A DNA stretch of 64,000 bases from Gammaproteobacteria bacterium (GTDB lineage Bacteria > Pseudomonadota > Gammaproteobacteria > Steroidobacterales > Steroidobacteraceae). The DNA is taken from NCBI GenBank assembly GCA_005878835.1, contig VBMV01000049.1, positions 1-64,000 of the forward strand, in the 5' to 3' direction. Under the pieces are notes generated by a model. It saw nothing but the letters and a program-made list of their open reading frames with translations, made no database searches and was not told where the DNA came from. Made by a program: the position numbers and the translations under genes. The stretch's first letter is position 1. The number at the start of each line of letters is the position of its first letter. Positions 53,809 through 62,892 of the stretch are shown one piece after another.

Positions 53809-54931
53809 CGAGCGCTTCATCGCCCTGACGCTCGCCTGGACGGTCGCGGGGGCGGCGCTGGCCGGGGAGGCGTCGCCCGAACGCACGCCGGTGGGCGAGA
53901 CCTCGCCCGAAAGTACGCCGGCGCAGAAGACATCGCTCGACCAGGCCCCGGCGCATAAGACATCGCTCGAATCGGCGCCTGCGCAGAAGACATCGCCCGA
54001 ATCGGCGCCGGCGCAATGGCTCGAGCGCATGAACCGGGCGCTCACGACGCGCAACTACGACGGTACCTTCTCGCACTGGCACGGCGGTCAGGTGGAGATG
54101 CTGCGCATCATTCACCGCGTGCAGGACGGCACGGTTTCCGAGCGGCTGGCGTCGCTCGACGGCTCGGGGCGCGAGTTTATCCGCGCCGGCCCGAGCCTTA
54201 CCTGCTACCTGCCGGACAAACGCACGGTGCTGGTCGAACAGCGACCGCCGCAGGAGTCGCTGGTGGGCTTTCCAGCCGTCAACGATCAGACCGCGAGCTT
54301 CTACGACATCCGCGAAGTCACGCACACGCGCCTGAACCGCCGCAGCACTCACGTCATCACGGTCTCTCCCAAGGATGAGTATCGCTACGGCTACCGGCTG
54401 TGGATCGACGACTCCACCGCCATGCCGCTCAAGACCCAGCTGTGCGACAGGCGTGGGCACGTCATCGAGCAGATCGTGTTCGCGAGCCTCACGCTCCCCG
54501 CGCACATCCCCGACTCCGCTTTCAAGCCCGACGTCTCGACCGCGGGCTTCCAGTGGCTGCGAAACGAATCGGGGCCGCCGGCGCCCGCGGCGGCGACGCT
54601 GGCCTGGAATGCGATGCGCCTGCCGCCGGGCTTCCGCATGGCGGCACGCTCGGCCCAGACTCTGCCCGGCTCGGCCGACCCGGTGGACCATCTGGTGTTT
54701 ACCGACGGGCTTGCTTCGGTCTCGGTGTTCGTCGAAGCCCAGCGGCGCGAGCAGGCCGATCAGCCCGCGGTGCCCGAGTCGGCGGCGGTGGGCTCCTCGT
54801 CCGCCTTCTCGACCGTGATCGACGGCCACAAGATCACGGCGGTGGGCGAGGTTCCCCCGGACACGGTACGATTCATCGCCAGCCAGCTGAAGGCCGAAGA
54901 GCCGGCCGCGGTGAGCTCGCGCCGGCGCTGA
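53798..54931 (+). CDS. rseB: Sigma-E regulatory protein RseB (MucB)
   Basis: Periplasmic protein that binds RseA and senses mislocalised lipopolysaccharide. It is 377 residues (318 in E. coli). There is a signal peptide (1-23). An atypical repeat linker (26-74) of a ~10-residue unit such as TSLESAPAQK comes next. The RseB core starts AQWLERMNRALTTRNYDGTFSHWHGG. A two-domain structure follows, with LRIIHRVQDGTVSERLASLDGSGREF, and DHLVFTDGLASVSVFVE near the C terminus. The repeat makes it longer than usual. Confidence 0.94.
   Translation: MSASERFIALTLAWTVAGAALAGEASPERTPVGETSPESTPAQKTSLDQAPAHKTSLESAPAQKTSPESAPAQWLERMNRALTTRNYDGTFSHWHGGQVEMLRIIHRVQDGTVSERLASLDGSGREFIRAGPSLTCYLPDKRTVLVEQRPPQESLVGFPAVNDQTASFYDIREVTHTRLNRRSTHVITVSPKDEYRYGYRLWIDDSTAMPLKTQLCDRRGHVIEQIVFASLTLPAHIPDSAFKPDVSTAGFQWLRNESGPPAPAAATLAWNAMRLPPGFRMAARSAQTLPGSADPVDHLVFTDGLASVSVFVEAQRREQADQPAVPESAAVGSSSAFSTVIDGHKITAVGEVPPDTVRFIASQLKAEEPAAVSSRRR
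53873..54019 (+). repeat. 30-bp tandem repeat within rseB
   Basis: Units start at 53873, 53903, 53933, 53963 and 53993, the last one partial. Each encodes about ten residues of the form T/S-S-P/L-E/D-x-x-P-A-x-K. They sit directly after the signal peptide and before the lipid-binding fold. The copies differ at several sites, but the period is exact. Confidence 0.9.
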
Positions 54932-54935
54932 CGCC

Positions 54936-55199
54936 ATGGCGGCGCCGCGCCTGACGCTCGTGCATCGCCACGACTGCGCACTGTGCGAGGAGATGTTGGC
55001 GCAGCTGCAAGCCCTCGGCAGCAGCATCGCGCTTCCCGCGCTCGAGGTGGTCGACGTCGACTCGGACCCGCAGCTGCGCCGCCGCCACGGGCTCGACGTC
55101 CCGGTGCTGTTACTCGATGGCGCGGTGGTCTGTCGTCAGCGCCTCGATCGCGGCGAGCTCGAGCGGCTGCTGCGCCCCGGCCGAGACCCGCGCGCCTGA
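54936..55199 (+). CDS. Glutaredoxin-like (DUF836) small redox protein
   Basis: An 87-residue thioredoxin-fold protein. A CxxC motif, CALC (about 14-17), follows the first strand (LTLVHRHDCALCEEML). LEVVDVDSDPQLRRRHGLDVPVLLLDGAVV is the cis-Pro strand. It belongs to the DUF836/glutaredoxin-like group whose role is not settled. It lies 4 nt after rseB and before lepA. Where other gammaproteobacteria carry rseC/mucC and mucD at this spot, this is the only gene. Confidence 0.88.
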   Translation: MAAPRLTLVHRHDCALCEEMLAQLQALGSSIALPALEVVDVDSDPQLRRRHGLDVPVLLLDGAVVCRQRLDRGELERLLRPGRDPRA

Positions 55200-55232
55200 C
55201 GCCGGCGCGCTACTCAAAGGGCCAAACTTCCC

Positions 55233-55238
55233 TATAAT
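55233..55238 (+). promoter_or_regulatory. -10 element for the lepA operon
   Basis: A perfect TATAAT lies 55 nt before the lepA start in the 93-nt gap after the DUF836 gene. The best -35 at 16 bp, TACTCA (55211-55216), is poor, so an activator or weak -35 is implied. It is well placed to drive lepA-lepB and the genes behind them. Confidence 0.5.
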
Positions 55239-55292
55239 CCGCCGGCCGCAAGGCTCAAGGCGCGGCAGCACGCGACAGCATCCTGGCGGTTC

Positions 55293-57089
55293 ATGCGGCA
55301 CATACGTAACTTTTCCATCATCGCGCACGTTGACCACGGCAAATCGACCCTCGCTGACCGGTTCATCCAGTTGTGCGGCGGCCTCGCCGACCGCGAAATG
55401 CAGGCGCAGGTGCTCGACTCGATGGAGCTGGAGCGCGAACGCGGGATCACGATCAAGGCGCAGAGCGTCACGCTCTACTACGGCGCGCGTGACGGCGAGC
55501 GCTATCAACTGAACATGATCGACACGCCGGGGCACGTGGATTTCTCCTACGAGGTGTCGCGCTCGCTGGCCGCCTGCGACGGGGCGCTGCTGGTGGTGGA
55601 CGCGTCCCAGGGTGTCGAGGCGCAGAGTGTCGCCAACTGCTACACCGCCACCGAGCAGGGCCTGGAGGTGCTGCCGGTCATCAACAAGATCGACCTGCCC
55701 TCGGCCGATGCCGACCGTGTGGCCCGCGAAATCGAGGAGATCATCGGCATCCAGGCCACCGATGCGGCGCGGGTGAGCGCCAAGACCGGCGAGGGGGTGC
55801 CGGAGCTTCTGGAGACCCTCATCCGGCGCATTCCCGCGCCCCGCGGCTCCCCGGACGCGCCGCTGCAGGCATTGATCATCGACTCGTGGTTCGACAACTA
55901 CGTCGGCGTCGTGTCGCTGGTGCGGGTGATGAACGGCAGCCTGAAGAGCGGCGACCGGATCCGCGTGGTGTCCACCGGCCGCAGCCACCTCGTCGACCGG
56001 CTCGGGCGCTTCACGCCCAAGCCGGTGGTGGAACGCGAGCTCCCCGCCGGCGATGTGGGCTTCGTGGTCGCAGGCATCAAGGAGATCGACGGCGCGCCCG
56101 TCGGCGACACCATCACGCTGGAGCACCGGCCGGCGGCGGCACCGCTCCCCGGGTTCAAGCAGATCAAGCCGCGGGTGTTTGCCGGGTTGTTCCCGGTCAA
56201 CTCGGAGGATTACGAGAAATTCCGCGACGCGCTCGCCAAACTGCGCCTCAACGACTCGGCGCTGCACTACGAGCCGGAGGTGTCCGGGGCCCTGGGCTTC
56301 GGTTTTCGCTGCGGGTTTCTGGGACTGTTGCACATGGACATCGTGCAGGAGCGTCTGGAGCGCGAGTACGAGCTGACGCTCGTGACCAGCGCGCCCACGG
56401 TGATCTACCAGGTGGCGCGCCGCGACTCAGGGGTCGTGTACGTCGACAATCCGGCCAAGCTCCCCCCAGCCAACGAGGTGGACGAGATCCGTGAGCCGAT
56501 CATCGTGGCCAACATCCTGGTGCCGCCGGATCACGTGGGCGCGGTGCTGAAGCTGTGCAATGACAAGCGCGGCACGCAGAACAAGATGCAGTACCTGGGC
56601 ACCCAGGTGTCGCTGCAGTATCAGCTGCCGCTCGGGGAGGTGGTGCTGGATTTCTTCGATCGCCTGAAGTCGGCGAGCCGCGGCTACGCCTCGTTCGACT
56701 ACGAGTTCAGCCATTTCGAAGCCGCGCCGCTGGTGAAACTCGACATCCTCATCAACGGCGACAAGGTGGATGCGCTGTCGATCATTGTGCACCGCGACAG
56801 CGCCTACCAGCGCGGCCGCGAGCTGGTGGACAAGATGCACGAGCTCATCCCGCGGCAGATGTTCGAGGTCGCGGTGCAGGCGGCCATCGGCAGCGCGGTC
56901 ATCGCCCGTGCCACCGTCAAGGCACTGCGCAAGAACGTGCTCGCAAAATGCTATGGCGGCGACGTGACCCGCAAACGCAAGCTGCTCGAGAAACAGAAGG
57001 AAGGCAAGAAACGCATGAAGCAGCTGGGACACGTCGAGATTCCGCAGGAAGCGTTTCTGGCGGTTTTGCAGGTAGGCCGCAAACACTAG
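55293..57089 (+). CDS. lepA: Translation elongation factor EF-4 (LepA)
   Basis: GTPase that acts on stalled or pretranslocation ribosomes. It is 598 residues (599 in E. coli). G1 is [10 protein letters not shown]3 DTPGH and G4 NKID. The N terminus [24 protein letters not shown] is nearly identical to the family. The C-terminal signature [20 protein letters not shown] is intact. Confidence 0.98.
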   Translation: MRHIRNFSIIAHVDHGKSTLADRFIQLCGGLADREMQAQVLDSMELERERGITIKAQSVTLYYGARDGERYQLNMIDTPGHVDFSYEVSRSLAACDGALLVVDASQGVEAQSVANCYTATEQGLEVLPVINKIDLPSADADRVAREIEEIIGIQATDAARVSAKTGEGVPELLETLIRRIPAPRGSPDAPLQALIIDSWFDNYVGVVSLVRVMNGSLKSGDRIRVVSTGRSHLVDRLGRFTPKPVVERELPAGDVGFVVAGIKEIDGAPVGDTITLEHRPAAAPLPGFKQIKPRVFAGLFPVNSEDYEKFRDALAKLRLNDSALHYEPEVSGALGFGFRCGFLGLLHMDIVQERLEREYELTLVTSAPTVIYQVARRDSGVVYVDNPAKLPPANEVDEIREPIIVANILVPPDHVGAVLKLCNDKRGTQNKMQYLGTQVSLQYQLPLGEVVLDFFDRLKSASRGYASFDYEFSHFEAAPLVKLDILINGDKVDALSIIVHRDSAYQRGRELVDKMHELIPRQMFEVAVQAAIGSAVIARATVKALRKNVLAKCYGGDVTRKRKLLEKQKEGKKRMKQLGHVEIPQEAFLAVLQVGRKH

Positions 57090-57111
57090 CGCACTCGAAC
57101 GAAGGGTTCCC

Positions 57112-58203
57112 ATGTTAGAGACGCTGATGCCGCTCATCGTTCTTCTGTCGTGGCTGGCGCTGCCGGTGACGCTGATATGTATCGTCGATGACTGGCTGCT
57201 GCGCCCGCGGCGCGTGATCGCCTCCGGCCGGCAGACCGTGCCCGACGCGCCGCTGATGAGAGCGCTGTACGGCGCGTTGCCGGTACTGCTCGCCTGTGCG
57301 GTGCTGCGCCTGCTGCTCGCCGAGCGGCTGGACTTCAGCGCGGTGCTGCTGGCGATCACGGTGCTCACCGGCCTGGTGTGGGCCCTGGACGCGGCGCTGC
57401 TGGCTCCGTGGCGCACGGCCAGCGCGCGCGCCGCCGGCCGGGAGCCGATGTTGACGTCCGAGCCGGGGACCGTCGACTACGCGCGCAGCTTCTTTCCGGT
57501 CGCCCTGGTGGTGCTGCTGCTGCGCTCCTTCGTCTTCGAGCCGTTCCGCATTCCTTCCGATTCCATGATGCCCACGCTCCTCGACGGGGATTTCATCATC
57601 GTCAACAAGTACGCCTACGGGCTGCGCCTGCCGGTGATCAATCGCAAGATCCTCCAGGTCGGCGAGCCGCGGCGCGGCGACGTGGTGGTATTCCGCTGGC
57701 CGGTGGACCCTTCGACCAACTTCATCAAGCGCCTGGTCGGCCTGCCCGGCGATCACGTCGAAGTGCGCGACAACCGCATCATGATCAACGGCCGGCCGGT
57801 GGACTTCACCATCGAGAAGGACCGGTACAGCGACGGCTGTTATGTGAACCTGGCGCGGGCCGAGGAGCGTCTCGGCAGCCATGAGCACGAGGCCATATTC
57901 TGTCCGGTGGCCCTCGATCGTCAGCCGGTGCTGCCGGCGTGCAACCGCCGCGGCGTGCGCGGCTACGTCTGCGGGGACGAGGACGCCCCCGCAGGCAGCC
58001 GCATGGAGCCGTTTGTCGGCGACGTGCCGCCGGGGCATTATCTGATGATGGGCGACAATCGCGACAACAGCGACGACGGGCGCCGCTGGGGCTATGTGCC
58101 CGAGGAGAACCTGGTCGGCAGGGCGACCCGGATCTGGTTCAATTGGGATCTGCGCCGCTCCGGCGGTCCCATGTGGAGCCGCATCGGCTCCGCCATTCCG
58201 TGA
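57112..58203 (+). CDS. lepB: Signal peptidase I
   Basis: Removes signal peptides from exported proteins. It is 363 residues (324 in E. coli). About four hydrophobic segments precede the catalytic domain, more than the two of E. coli LepB. The catalytic Ser lies in RIPSDSMMPTLLDGD and the general-base Lys in FIKRLVGLPGD. Box E (MMGDNRDNSDDGRRWG) is intact. ATG 57112 is 22 nt after lepA. Confidence 0.97.
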   Translation: MLETLMPLIVLLSWLALPVTLICIVDDWLLRPRRVIASGRQTVPDAPLMRALYGALPVLLACAVLRLLLAERLDFSAVLLAITVLTGLVWALDAALLAPWRTASARAAGREPMLTSEPGTVDYARSFFPVALVVLLLRSFVFEPFRIPSDSMMPTLLDGDFIIVNKYAYGLRLPVINRKILQVGEPRRGDVVVFRWPVDPSTNFIKRLVGLPGDHVEVRDNRIMINGRPVDFTIEKDRYSDGCYVNLARAEERLGSHEHEAIFCPVALDRQPVLPACNRRGVRGYVCGDEDAPAGSRMEPFVGDVPPGHYLMMGDNRDNSDDGRRWGYVPEENLVGRATRIWFNWDLRRSGGPMWSRIGSAIP

Positions 58204-58259
58204 GCGACGCGCAGCGCGCGTTGCGGTCCGCACCAGCAGCAGTCGGGGGGTTAGCATCG

Positions 58260-58637
58260 ATGCGTAACAGGCAGCAGGGTATCACCGCAATCGGCTGGCT
58301 GGTTCTGCTCACGCCGTTTGCGATCGTGCTCTACGGCGGCATCCGCCTCGCGCCGCTGTATCTGAACTACATGAAGGTGGCGCGGGCGCTTGACCAGGCG
58401 GTGAGCAACGCCAAGAGCGGCGCGGCCGATGCGCAGGCGCTCCGTACCGCGATCGACAGGCATTTCGAGATCGACATGGTCGAGTATCCGACCATCAAGG
58501 ACATCCAGGTGAGGCGCGAGGGCGCGGCGTGGGTGATCGAGGCCAAGTACGACGATGAGGCGCCGCTGCTCGCGAACATATCGTTGCACGTGACCTTCGA
58601 CAAGATCGCGCGCACCGCCGGCGGCAGCGGCGACTAG
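58260..58637 (+). CDS. DUF4845 membrane protein
   Basis: A 125-residue protein starting MRNRQQGITAIGWLVLL. One N-terminal membrane helix (about 10-30) is followed by a short periplasmic domain (YMKVARALDQAVSNAKSG, DMVEYPTIKDIQVRREG). It is a regular member of the lepB-rnc interval in non-enteric gammaproteobacteria. Function unknown. Confidence 0.88.
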   Translation: MRNRQQGITAIGWLVLLTPFAIVLYGGIRLAPLYLNYMKVARALDQAVSNAKSGAADAQALRTAIDRHFEIDMVEYPTIKDIQVRREGAAWVIEAKYDDEAPLLANISLHVTFDKIARTAGGSGD

Positions 58638-58676
58638 CGGCGTAATCCATCATCAAGGGCATGCCGATCGGCGGAC

Positions 58677-59384
58677 ATGAGGAGTGTTGACTGGCCGGGA
58701 CGCTGGCTGCAGGACCGCCTGGGCTACGAGCCGCGCGACCTGGCGCTGTTTCGCGCGGCCCTGACCCACCGCAGCGCCTCGGGCCCCAACAACGAGCGGC
58801 TCGAGTTTCTCGGCGACGCCGTCCTCAATCTCATCATCGCGCACCACCTGTATGCGGCCTTCCCGCAGGCATCCGAAGGGGACTTGAGCCGCCTGCGCGC
58901 CAGGCTGGTGAGCCGCGAGCCGCTCGCCGAGGTGGCCCTCACGCTGGGCCTCGGTGAAACCCTGCAACTCGGGTCCGGCGAGCTCAGGAGCGGGGGCTTT
59001 CGCCGCCAGTCGATCCTCGCCGACGCGCTGGAAGCGGTCTGCGGCGCGCTGTTTCTCGATGGCGGGCTCGCCGCCGTGGAGCGGGTGATCGCGCGGCTGT
59101 TCGCGCCGCGCATCGCAGAGCTCCCCGACCCGGAGGCGCTCAAGGACGCCAAGACACGCTTGCAGGAGTACCTGCAGTCGCGCAATCTGGCGCTGCCGCG
59201 CTACGCCGTCCTCAACATAGAAGGCGAGGACCACGCGCAGACCTTCGAGGTGAGCTGCGAGGTGCCCGAGCTCGGGCGCCGCGTGCAGGGGCGCGGCTCG
59301 AGCCGCCGCCGCGCGGAGCAGAAGGCAGCCGAGTGCATGCTCACCCAGATCGAGACATCCCCCGCACCGGACGGGCACGCTTGA
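58677..59384 (+). CDS. rnc: Ribonuclease III
   Basis: Double-strand RNA endonuclease for rRNA maturation. It is 235 residues (226 in E. coli). The catalytic motif NERLEFLGDAVLNLIIA is present, with DALEAVCGALFLDGG and a C-terminal dsRNA-binding domain (DAKTRLQEYLQSRNLALPRY, SSRRRAEQKAAECML). The stop overlaps a TTG start of era (TTGA). Confidence 0.97.
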   Translation: MRSVDWPGRWLQDRLGYEPRDLALFRAALTHRSASGPNNERLEFLGDAVLNLIIAHHLYAAFPQASEGDLSRLRARLVSREPLAEVALTLGLGETLQLGSGELRSGGFRRQSILADALEAVCGALFLDGGLAAVERVIARLFAPRIAELPDPEALKDAKTRLQEYLQSRNLALPRYAVLNIEGEDHAQTFEVSCEVPELGRRVQGRGSSRRRAEQKAAECMLTQIETSPAPDGHA

Positions 59385-60286
59385 GCCCCGCCGCCCCAGC
59401 ACCGCAATTCCGCAGTGGCTACGCTGCGCTGGTGGGACGGCCGAACGTCGGCAAGTCGACGCTTCTCAATGTGCTCGTCGGGCACAAGCTCAGCATCGTG
59501 ACACCGCGTCCGCAGACCACGCGCCACCGCATCCTGGGCGTGCTCACTTTGCCCCAGGCGCAGATCGCCTTCGTGGATACGCCCGGCCTGCACGCCCACG
59601 CGAGCCGCGCACTCAACAAGGCGATGAACCGTACCGCGACCGCCGCGCTCGAGGCCGCCGACGTCGCGGTGCTGGTGGTGGAAGCCTCGAAGTGGCTGCC
59701 GGACGATGAGCTGGCGCTCGAGCGCATCGCCCGCACCGCGCACCCGGTGATCGCGGCCGTCAACAAGATCGATCGCGTGCGTCCGCGCGAGCGGCTGCTG
59801 CCGTATCTGGGCGAGCTCGCCGCGCGGCACGCGTTTCTCGCCCTCGTGCCGGTCTGCGCGCTCAAGGCGGACAACATCGAGGCGCTGCGCGACGCCATTG
59901 CGGCGCACCTGCCGCTGTCCCCGGCACTGTTCCCGGACGGCGAGCTCACCGACCGCGGTCTGCCTTTCCGGATTGCGGAAACGATCCGCGAGAAGCTGAC
60001 GCTGGAACTGAACCAGGAGGTGCCCTACGGTATCGCGGTGGAGGTGGAACGCCTGACGGAAGAAGACGGACAGCTGGCGGTGGATGCGGCAATTTGGGTG
60101 GATCGCGAGGGCCAGAAGCCGATCGTCATCGGCGCCCGCGGTGAGCGGCTGAAGCGCGTGGGTCGCTCGGCGCGGCTGGCGCTGAACGGGATCCTCGAGC
60201 AGCGTCTGCACCTGAACCTGTGGGTCAAGGTGCGGGAGAACTGGGCGGACAACGCCCGCGCCCTGCGGGAGCTGGGACTGGAATGA
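59381..60286 (+). CDS. era: GTPase Era
   Basis: Essential GTPase that binds 16S rRNA 3' end in 30S assembly. Starting at TTG 59381, inside the rnc stop, it is 301 residues, the same as E. coli. G1 is GRPNVGKST, G3 DTPG and G4 NKID. The KH domain near the C terminus is IGARGERLKRVGRSARLAL. An ATG at 59333 would give a longer, rnc-overlapping start with an unusual N terminus. Confidence 0.96.
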   Translation: MSPAAPAPQFRSGYAALVGRPNVGKSTLLNVLVGHKLSIVTPRPQTTRHRILGVLTLPQAQIAFVDTPGLHAHASRALNKAMNRTATAALEAADVAVLVVEASKWLPDDELALERIARTAHPVIAAVNKIDRVRPRERLLPYLGELAARHAFLALVPVCALKADNIEALRDAIAAHLPLSPALFPDGELTDRGLPFRIAETIREKLTLELNQEVPYGIAVEVERLTEEDGQLAVDAAIWVDREGQKPIVIGARGERLKRVGRSARLALNGILEQRLHLNLWVKVRENWADNARALRELGLE

Positions 60287-61011
60287 CCCGCAGCACCGGC
60301 CGTATCCATCTCACTCCCGGCTACCTGCTGCACCACCGGCCGTGGCGTGATACCAGCCGCATCCTCGAGGTGCTCACGCGCGAGCACGGGCGCCTGACGC
60401 TGTTCGCGCGCGGCGTGCGCGGGCCGAGCGCCAAACTCGCTTCAGTGCTGCAGCCCTTCCAGCTGCTGCTGTTGTCATGGAGCGGGCGGGGCGAGGCGCC
60501 GCAGCTCACCGCTGCGGAGCGCGCCCGGCACGACCCCGCGCTGCCGCCCGAGTGTCTGCTGGCGGCGTTCTACCTGAACGAGCTGCTCATCAGGCTCACG
60601 ACGCGCCACGATCCGCTCCCCCTGCTGTTCGATCACTATCACGGCGCGCTCACCCTGCTGCGCGCCGGGGCGCCGCTCGAGCCGGCGCTGCGCCTGTTCG
60701 AGAAGCGGCTGCTGGAGGTGCTCGGCTACGGCCTGGATCTGGCCACCGAGGCGCACAGCGGCAAGCGCATCGAGCCGCAGGGGTACTATCATTTCCGTGC
60801 CGGGCAGGGGCTGGTTCGCGCCTCTGCGGACAGCGCCGGCGCGCTCGCCGGGCGCTCGCTCCTGAGCCTGGCGCGCGAGAGCCTGAGCGGCGCGCGGGCG
60901 CTCGGGGATGCGCGGCGGGTGTTGCAGGCGGCGCTCGCCGCCTGCCTGGAAGGCCGCCCGCTCGCCACCCGCGTCGTGGCAAGGTCGATAGCGCGAAAGG
61001 CGGCGCAATGA
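60283..61011 (+). CDS. recO: DNA repair protein RecO
   Basis: Loads RecA with RecR onto SSB-coated gaps. It has 242 residues (same as E. coli) from ATG 60283, with an OB-fold start ([22 protein letters not shown]) and a mostly helical C-terminal domain. It overlaps era by 4 nt and pdxJ by 4 nt. Confidence 0.94.
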   Translation: MTRSTGRIHLTPGYLLHHRPWRDTSRILEVLTREHGRLTLFARGVRGPSAKLASVLQPFQLLLLSWSGRGEAPQLTAAERARHDPALPPECLLAAFYLNELLIRLTTRHDPLPLLFDHYHGALTLLRAGAPLEPALRLFEKRLLEVLGYGLDLATEAHSGKRIEPQGYYHFRAGQGLVRASADSAGALAGRSLLSLARESLSGARALGDARRVLQAALAACLEGRPLATRVVARSIARKAAQ

Positions 61012-61742
61012 CGGGCGGCGGTATTTCACTGGGGGTCAACATCGATCACGTGGCGACGCTGCGCCAGGCGCGTCGCGGCCGCGATCCGGACCCGGTGCAC
61101 GCGGCACTCGCCGCCGAGACCGCGGGCGCGGACAGCATCACGCTGCATTTGCGCGAGGACCGCCGCCACATCCAGGATCATGACGTGCGGACATTGCGCG
61201 GGCTGCTGCAGACGCGCATGAATCTCGAGCTGGCAGTGACCGACGAAATGCTCGCCATCGCCGCCGAGGTGCGCCCGGCGGACGGCTGCTTCGTGCCCGA
61301 ACGGCGCCAGGAGATCACCACCGAGGGGGGGCTGGACGTCGCCGCCCAGGCGGCACGCGTGCGCGATGCCACCACCCACCTGCGCCAGGCCGGGGTGCGC
61401 GTCGCGCTGTTCATCGATCCTGACCCCAGGCAGGTCGAAGCAGCCGCGCACGCCGGCGCCCCGGTGATCGAGCTGCACACCGGCGCGTACGCGCAAGCCG
61501 CCGGCGCCCAAGCCGCGACCGAGCTCGAGCGGCTGCGCGCGGCCGCGCGCCTGGGTGCTGGTCTCGGGCTCGAGGTGCATGCCGGCCACGGCCTGAACTA
61601 CCACAACGTGCGCCCCGTGGCCGCGCTGCGCGAGATCGTCGAGCTCAACATCGGCCACGCCCTGATCGCGCACGCCCTGTTCGTGGGCCTGAGCGCGGCG
61701 GTGCGTGAAATGAAGGCGCTGATGGCGGCGGCGCGCGCATGA
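61008..61742 (+). CDS. pdxJ: Pyridoxine 5'-phosphate synthase
   Basis: Condenses 1-deoxyxylulose-5-phosphate with 3-amino-2-oxopropyl phosphate to make vitamin B6. It is 244 residues (243 in E. coli). Signatures are [31 protein letters not shown] and a C-terminal [12 protein letters not shown]. It is the second user of the DXP that Dxr (12.5 kb) diverts to isoprenoids. Confidence 0.97.
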   Translation: MTGGGISLGVNIDHVATLRQARRGRDPDPVHAALAAETAGADSITLHLREDRRHIQDHDVRTLRGLLQTRMNLELAVTDEMLAIAAEVRPADGCFVPERRQEITTEGGLDVAAQAARVRDATTHLRQAGVRVALFIDPDPRQVEAAAHAGAPVIELHTGAYAQAAGAQAATELERLRAAARLGAGLGLEVHAGHGLNYHNVRPVAALREIVELNIGHALIAHALFVGLSAAVREMKALMAAARA

Positions 61743-62122
61743 TCTTCGGCATCGGTGTCGATGTGCTGGAGAGCGGGCGCATCGCGCACACGCTGGAGCG
61801 CTTCGGCACGCGCTTCATCGAACATCTGCTCATGCCCGAGGAGCACGCGCAGCTGTCTCGTACGCAGCGCCGCGAGCGCTTTCTCGCCATGCGTTTCGCC
61901 GCCAAAGAGGCCATCGTCAAGGCCATGGGGACCGGCTTTGCGCACGGCATGTGGATCCGCGACGTGGGCGTGGTGCAGAACGCGTGGGGCAAGCCCGAGG
62001 TGATCTTCTCGGCGCGCGGGGAGCGCGTGCGCCACGGATTGGGGATCGGGGCAGCACACGTGACGCTCACCGATGAGGCGGGCCTGGTGGTGGCGGTGGC
62101 GGTGCTCATGAGAGCCGCGTGA
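61739..62122 (+). CDS. acpS: Holo-[acyl-carrier-protein] synthase
   Basis: Adds the phosphopantetheine arm to acyl carrier protein. It is 127 residues (126 in E. coli). The N terminus [15 protein letters not shown] holds the Mg-binding Asp, and [14 protein letters not shown] is the CoA-binding helix. Coupled to pdxJ (ATGA) and to the next gene (GTGA). Confidence 0.97.
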   Translation: MIFGIGVDVLESGRIAHTLERFGTRFIEHLLMPEEHAQLSRTQRRERFLAMRFAAKEAIVKAMGTGFAHGMWIRDVGVVQNAWGKPEVIFSARGERVRHGLGIGAAHVTLTDEAGLVVAVAVLMRAA

Positions 62123-62892
62123 ACACCCTGGTGTTCGATATCGAGACCGTGCCGGATGTCGCCCTGGGGCGGCGGCTCTACGGCCTCGAGGGTCTCGCGG
62201 ACGCTCAGGTGGCGAAGGCCATGTTTGCACTGCGCCGCCAGGACACGGGCGGGGATTTTTTGTCCCTGGAGCAGCACCGCGTGGTGGCGATCGCGTGCGC
62301 GCTGCGTACCAGCGAGGGTCTGCGCCTGTGGAGTCTCGGCGACTGCGGGTCCCCCGAAGGCGAGCTGGTGCAACGCTTCTTCGACGGCATCGAGAAGTTC
62401 TCGCCCGCTCTGGTGTCCTGGAACGGCTCGGCATTCGATCTGCCGGTGCTCACCTACCGCGCACTGCTCGCCGGGGTCACCGCGCCGCGCTTCTGGGAGA
62501 CCGGAGCGGAAGACCCCGCGTTTCGCTACAACAACTACCTCAGCCGCTACCACTGGCGGCACACCGATCTCATGGACGTGCTGTCGGGCTTCCAGAGCCG
62601 CGGCCGGGTGTCGCTCGCCACCATGGCGTGTCTGCTGGGGCTGCCGGGCAAGCTCGGCTTCGAGGGCGGCCAGGTGTGGGACGCCTGGCAGAGCGGCAAC
62701 CTCGCGGCCATCCGCCGCTACTGCGAGACCGACGTGCTCAACACCTGGCTCATTTACCTGCGCTTCGCGCAGCTGCGCGGGCAGCTCTCGCGCGCGCAGC
62801 ACGCCGAGGAGCTCGAGCGCGTGAAGACGCTGCTGCAGGACGGCAACGAGCCGCACCTGGCCGAGTTCCTGCGCGCCTGGGAGGCGGCTTGA
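62119..62892 (+). CDS. Predicted 3'-5' exonuclease related to DNA polymerase B exonuclease domain
   Basis: A 257-residue single-domain DEDDy-type exonuclease. The acidic motifs are FDIETVPD (Exo I), SWNGSAFDLPVL (Exo II) and YCETDVLNTWLIY (Exo III). It uses a GTG start in the acpS stop. The family is widespread and often next to acpS or a methyltransferase; its substrate is not known from sequence. Confidence 0.88.
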   Translation: MNTLVFDIETVPDVALGRRLYGLEGLADAQVAKAMFALRRQDTGGDFLSLEQHRVVAIACALRTSEGLRLWSLGDCGSPEGELVQRFFDGIEKFSPALVSWNGSAFDLPVLTYRALLAGVTAPRFWETGAEDPAFRYNNYLSRYHWRHTDLMDVLSGFQSRGRVSLATMACLLGLPGKLGFEGGQVWDAWQSGNLAAIRRYCETDVLNTWLIYLRFAQLRGQLSRAQHAEELERVKTLLQDGNEPHLAEFLRAWEAA

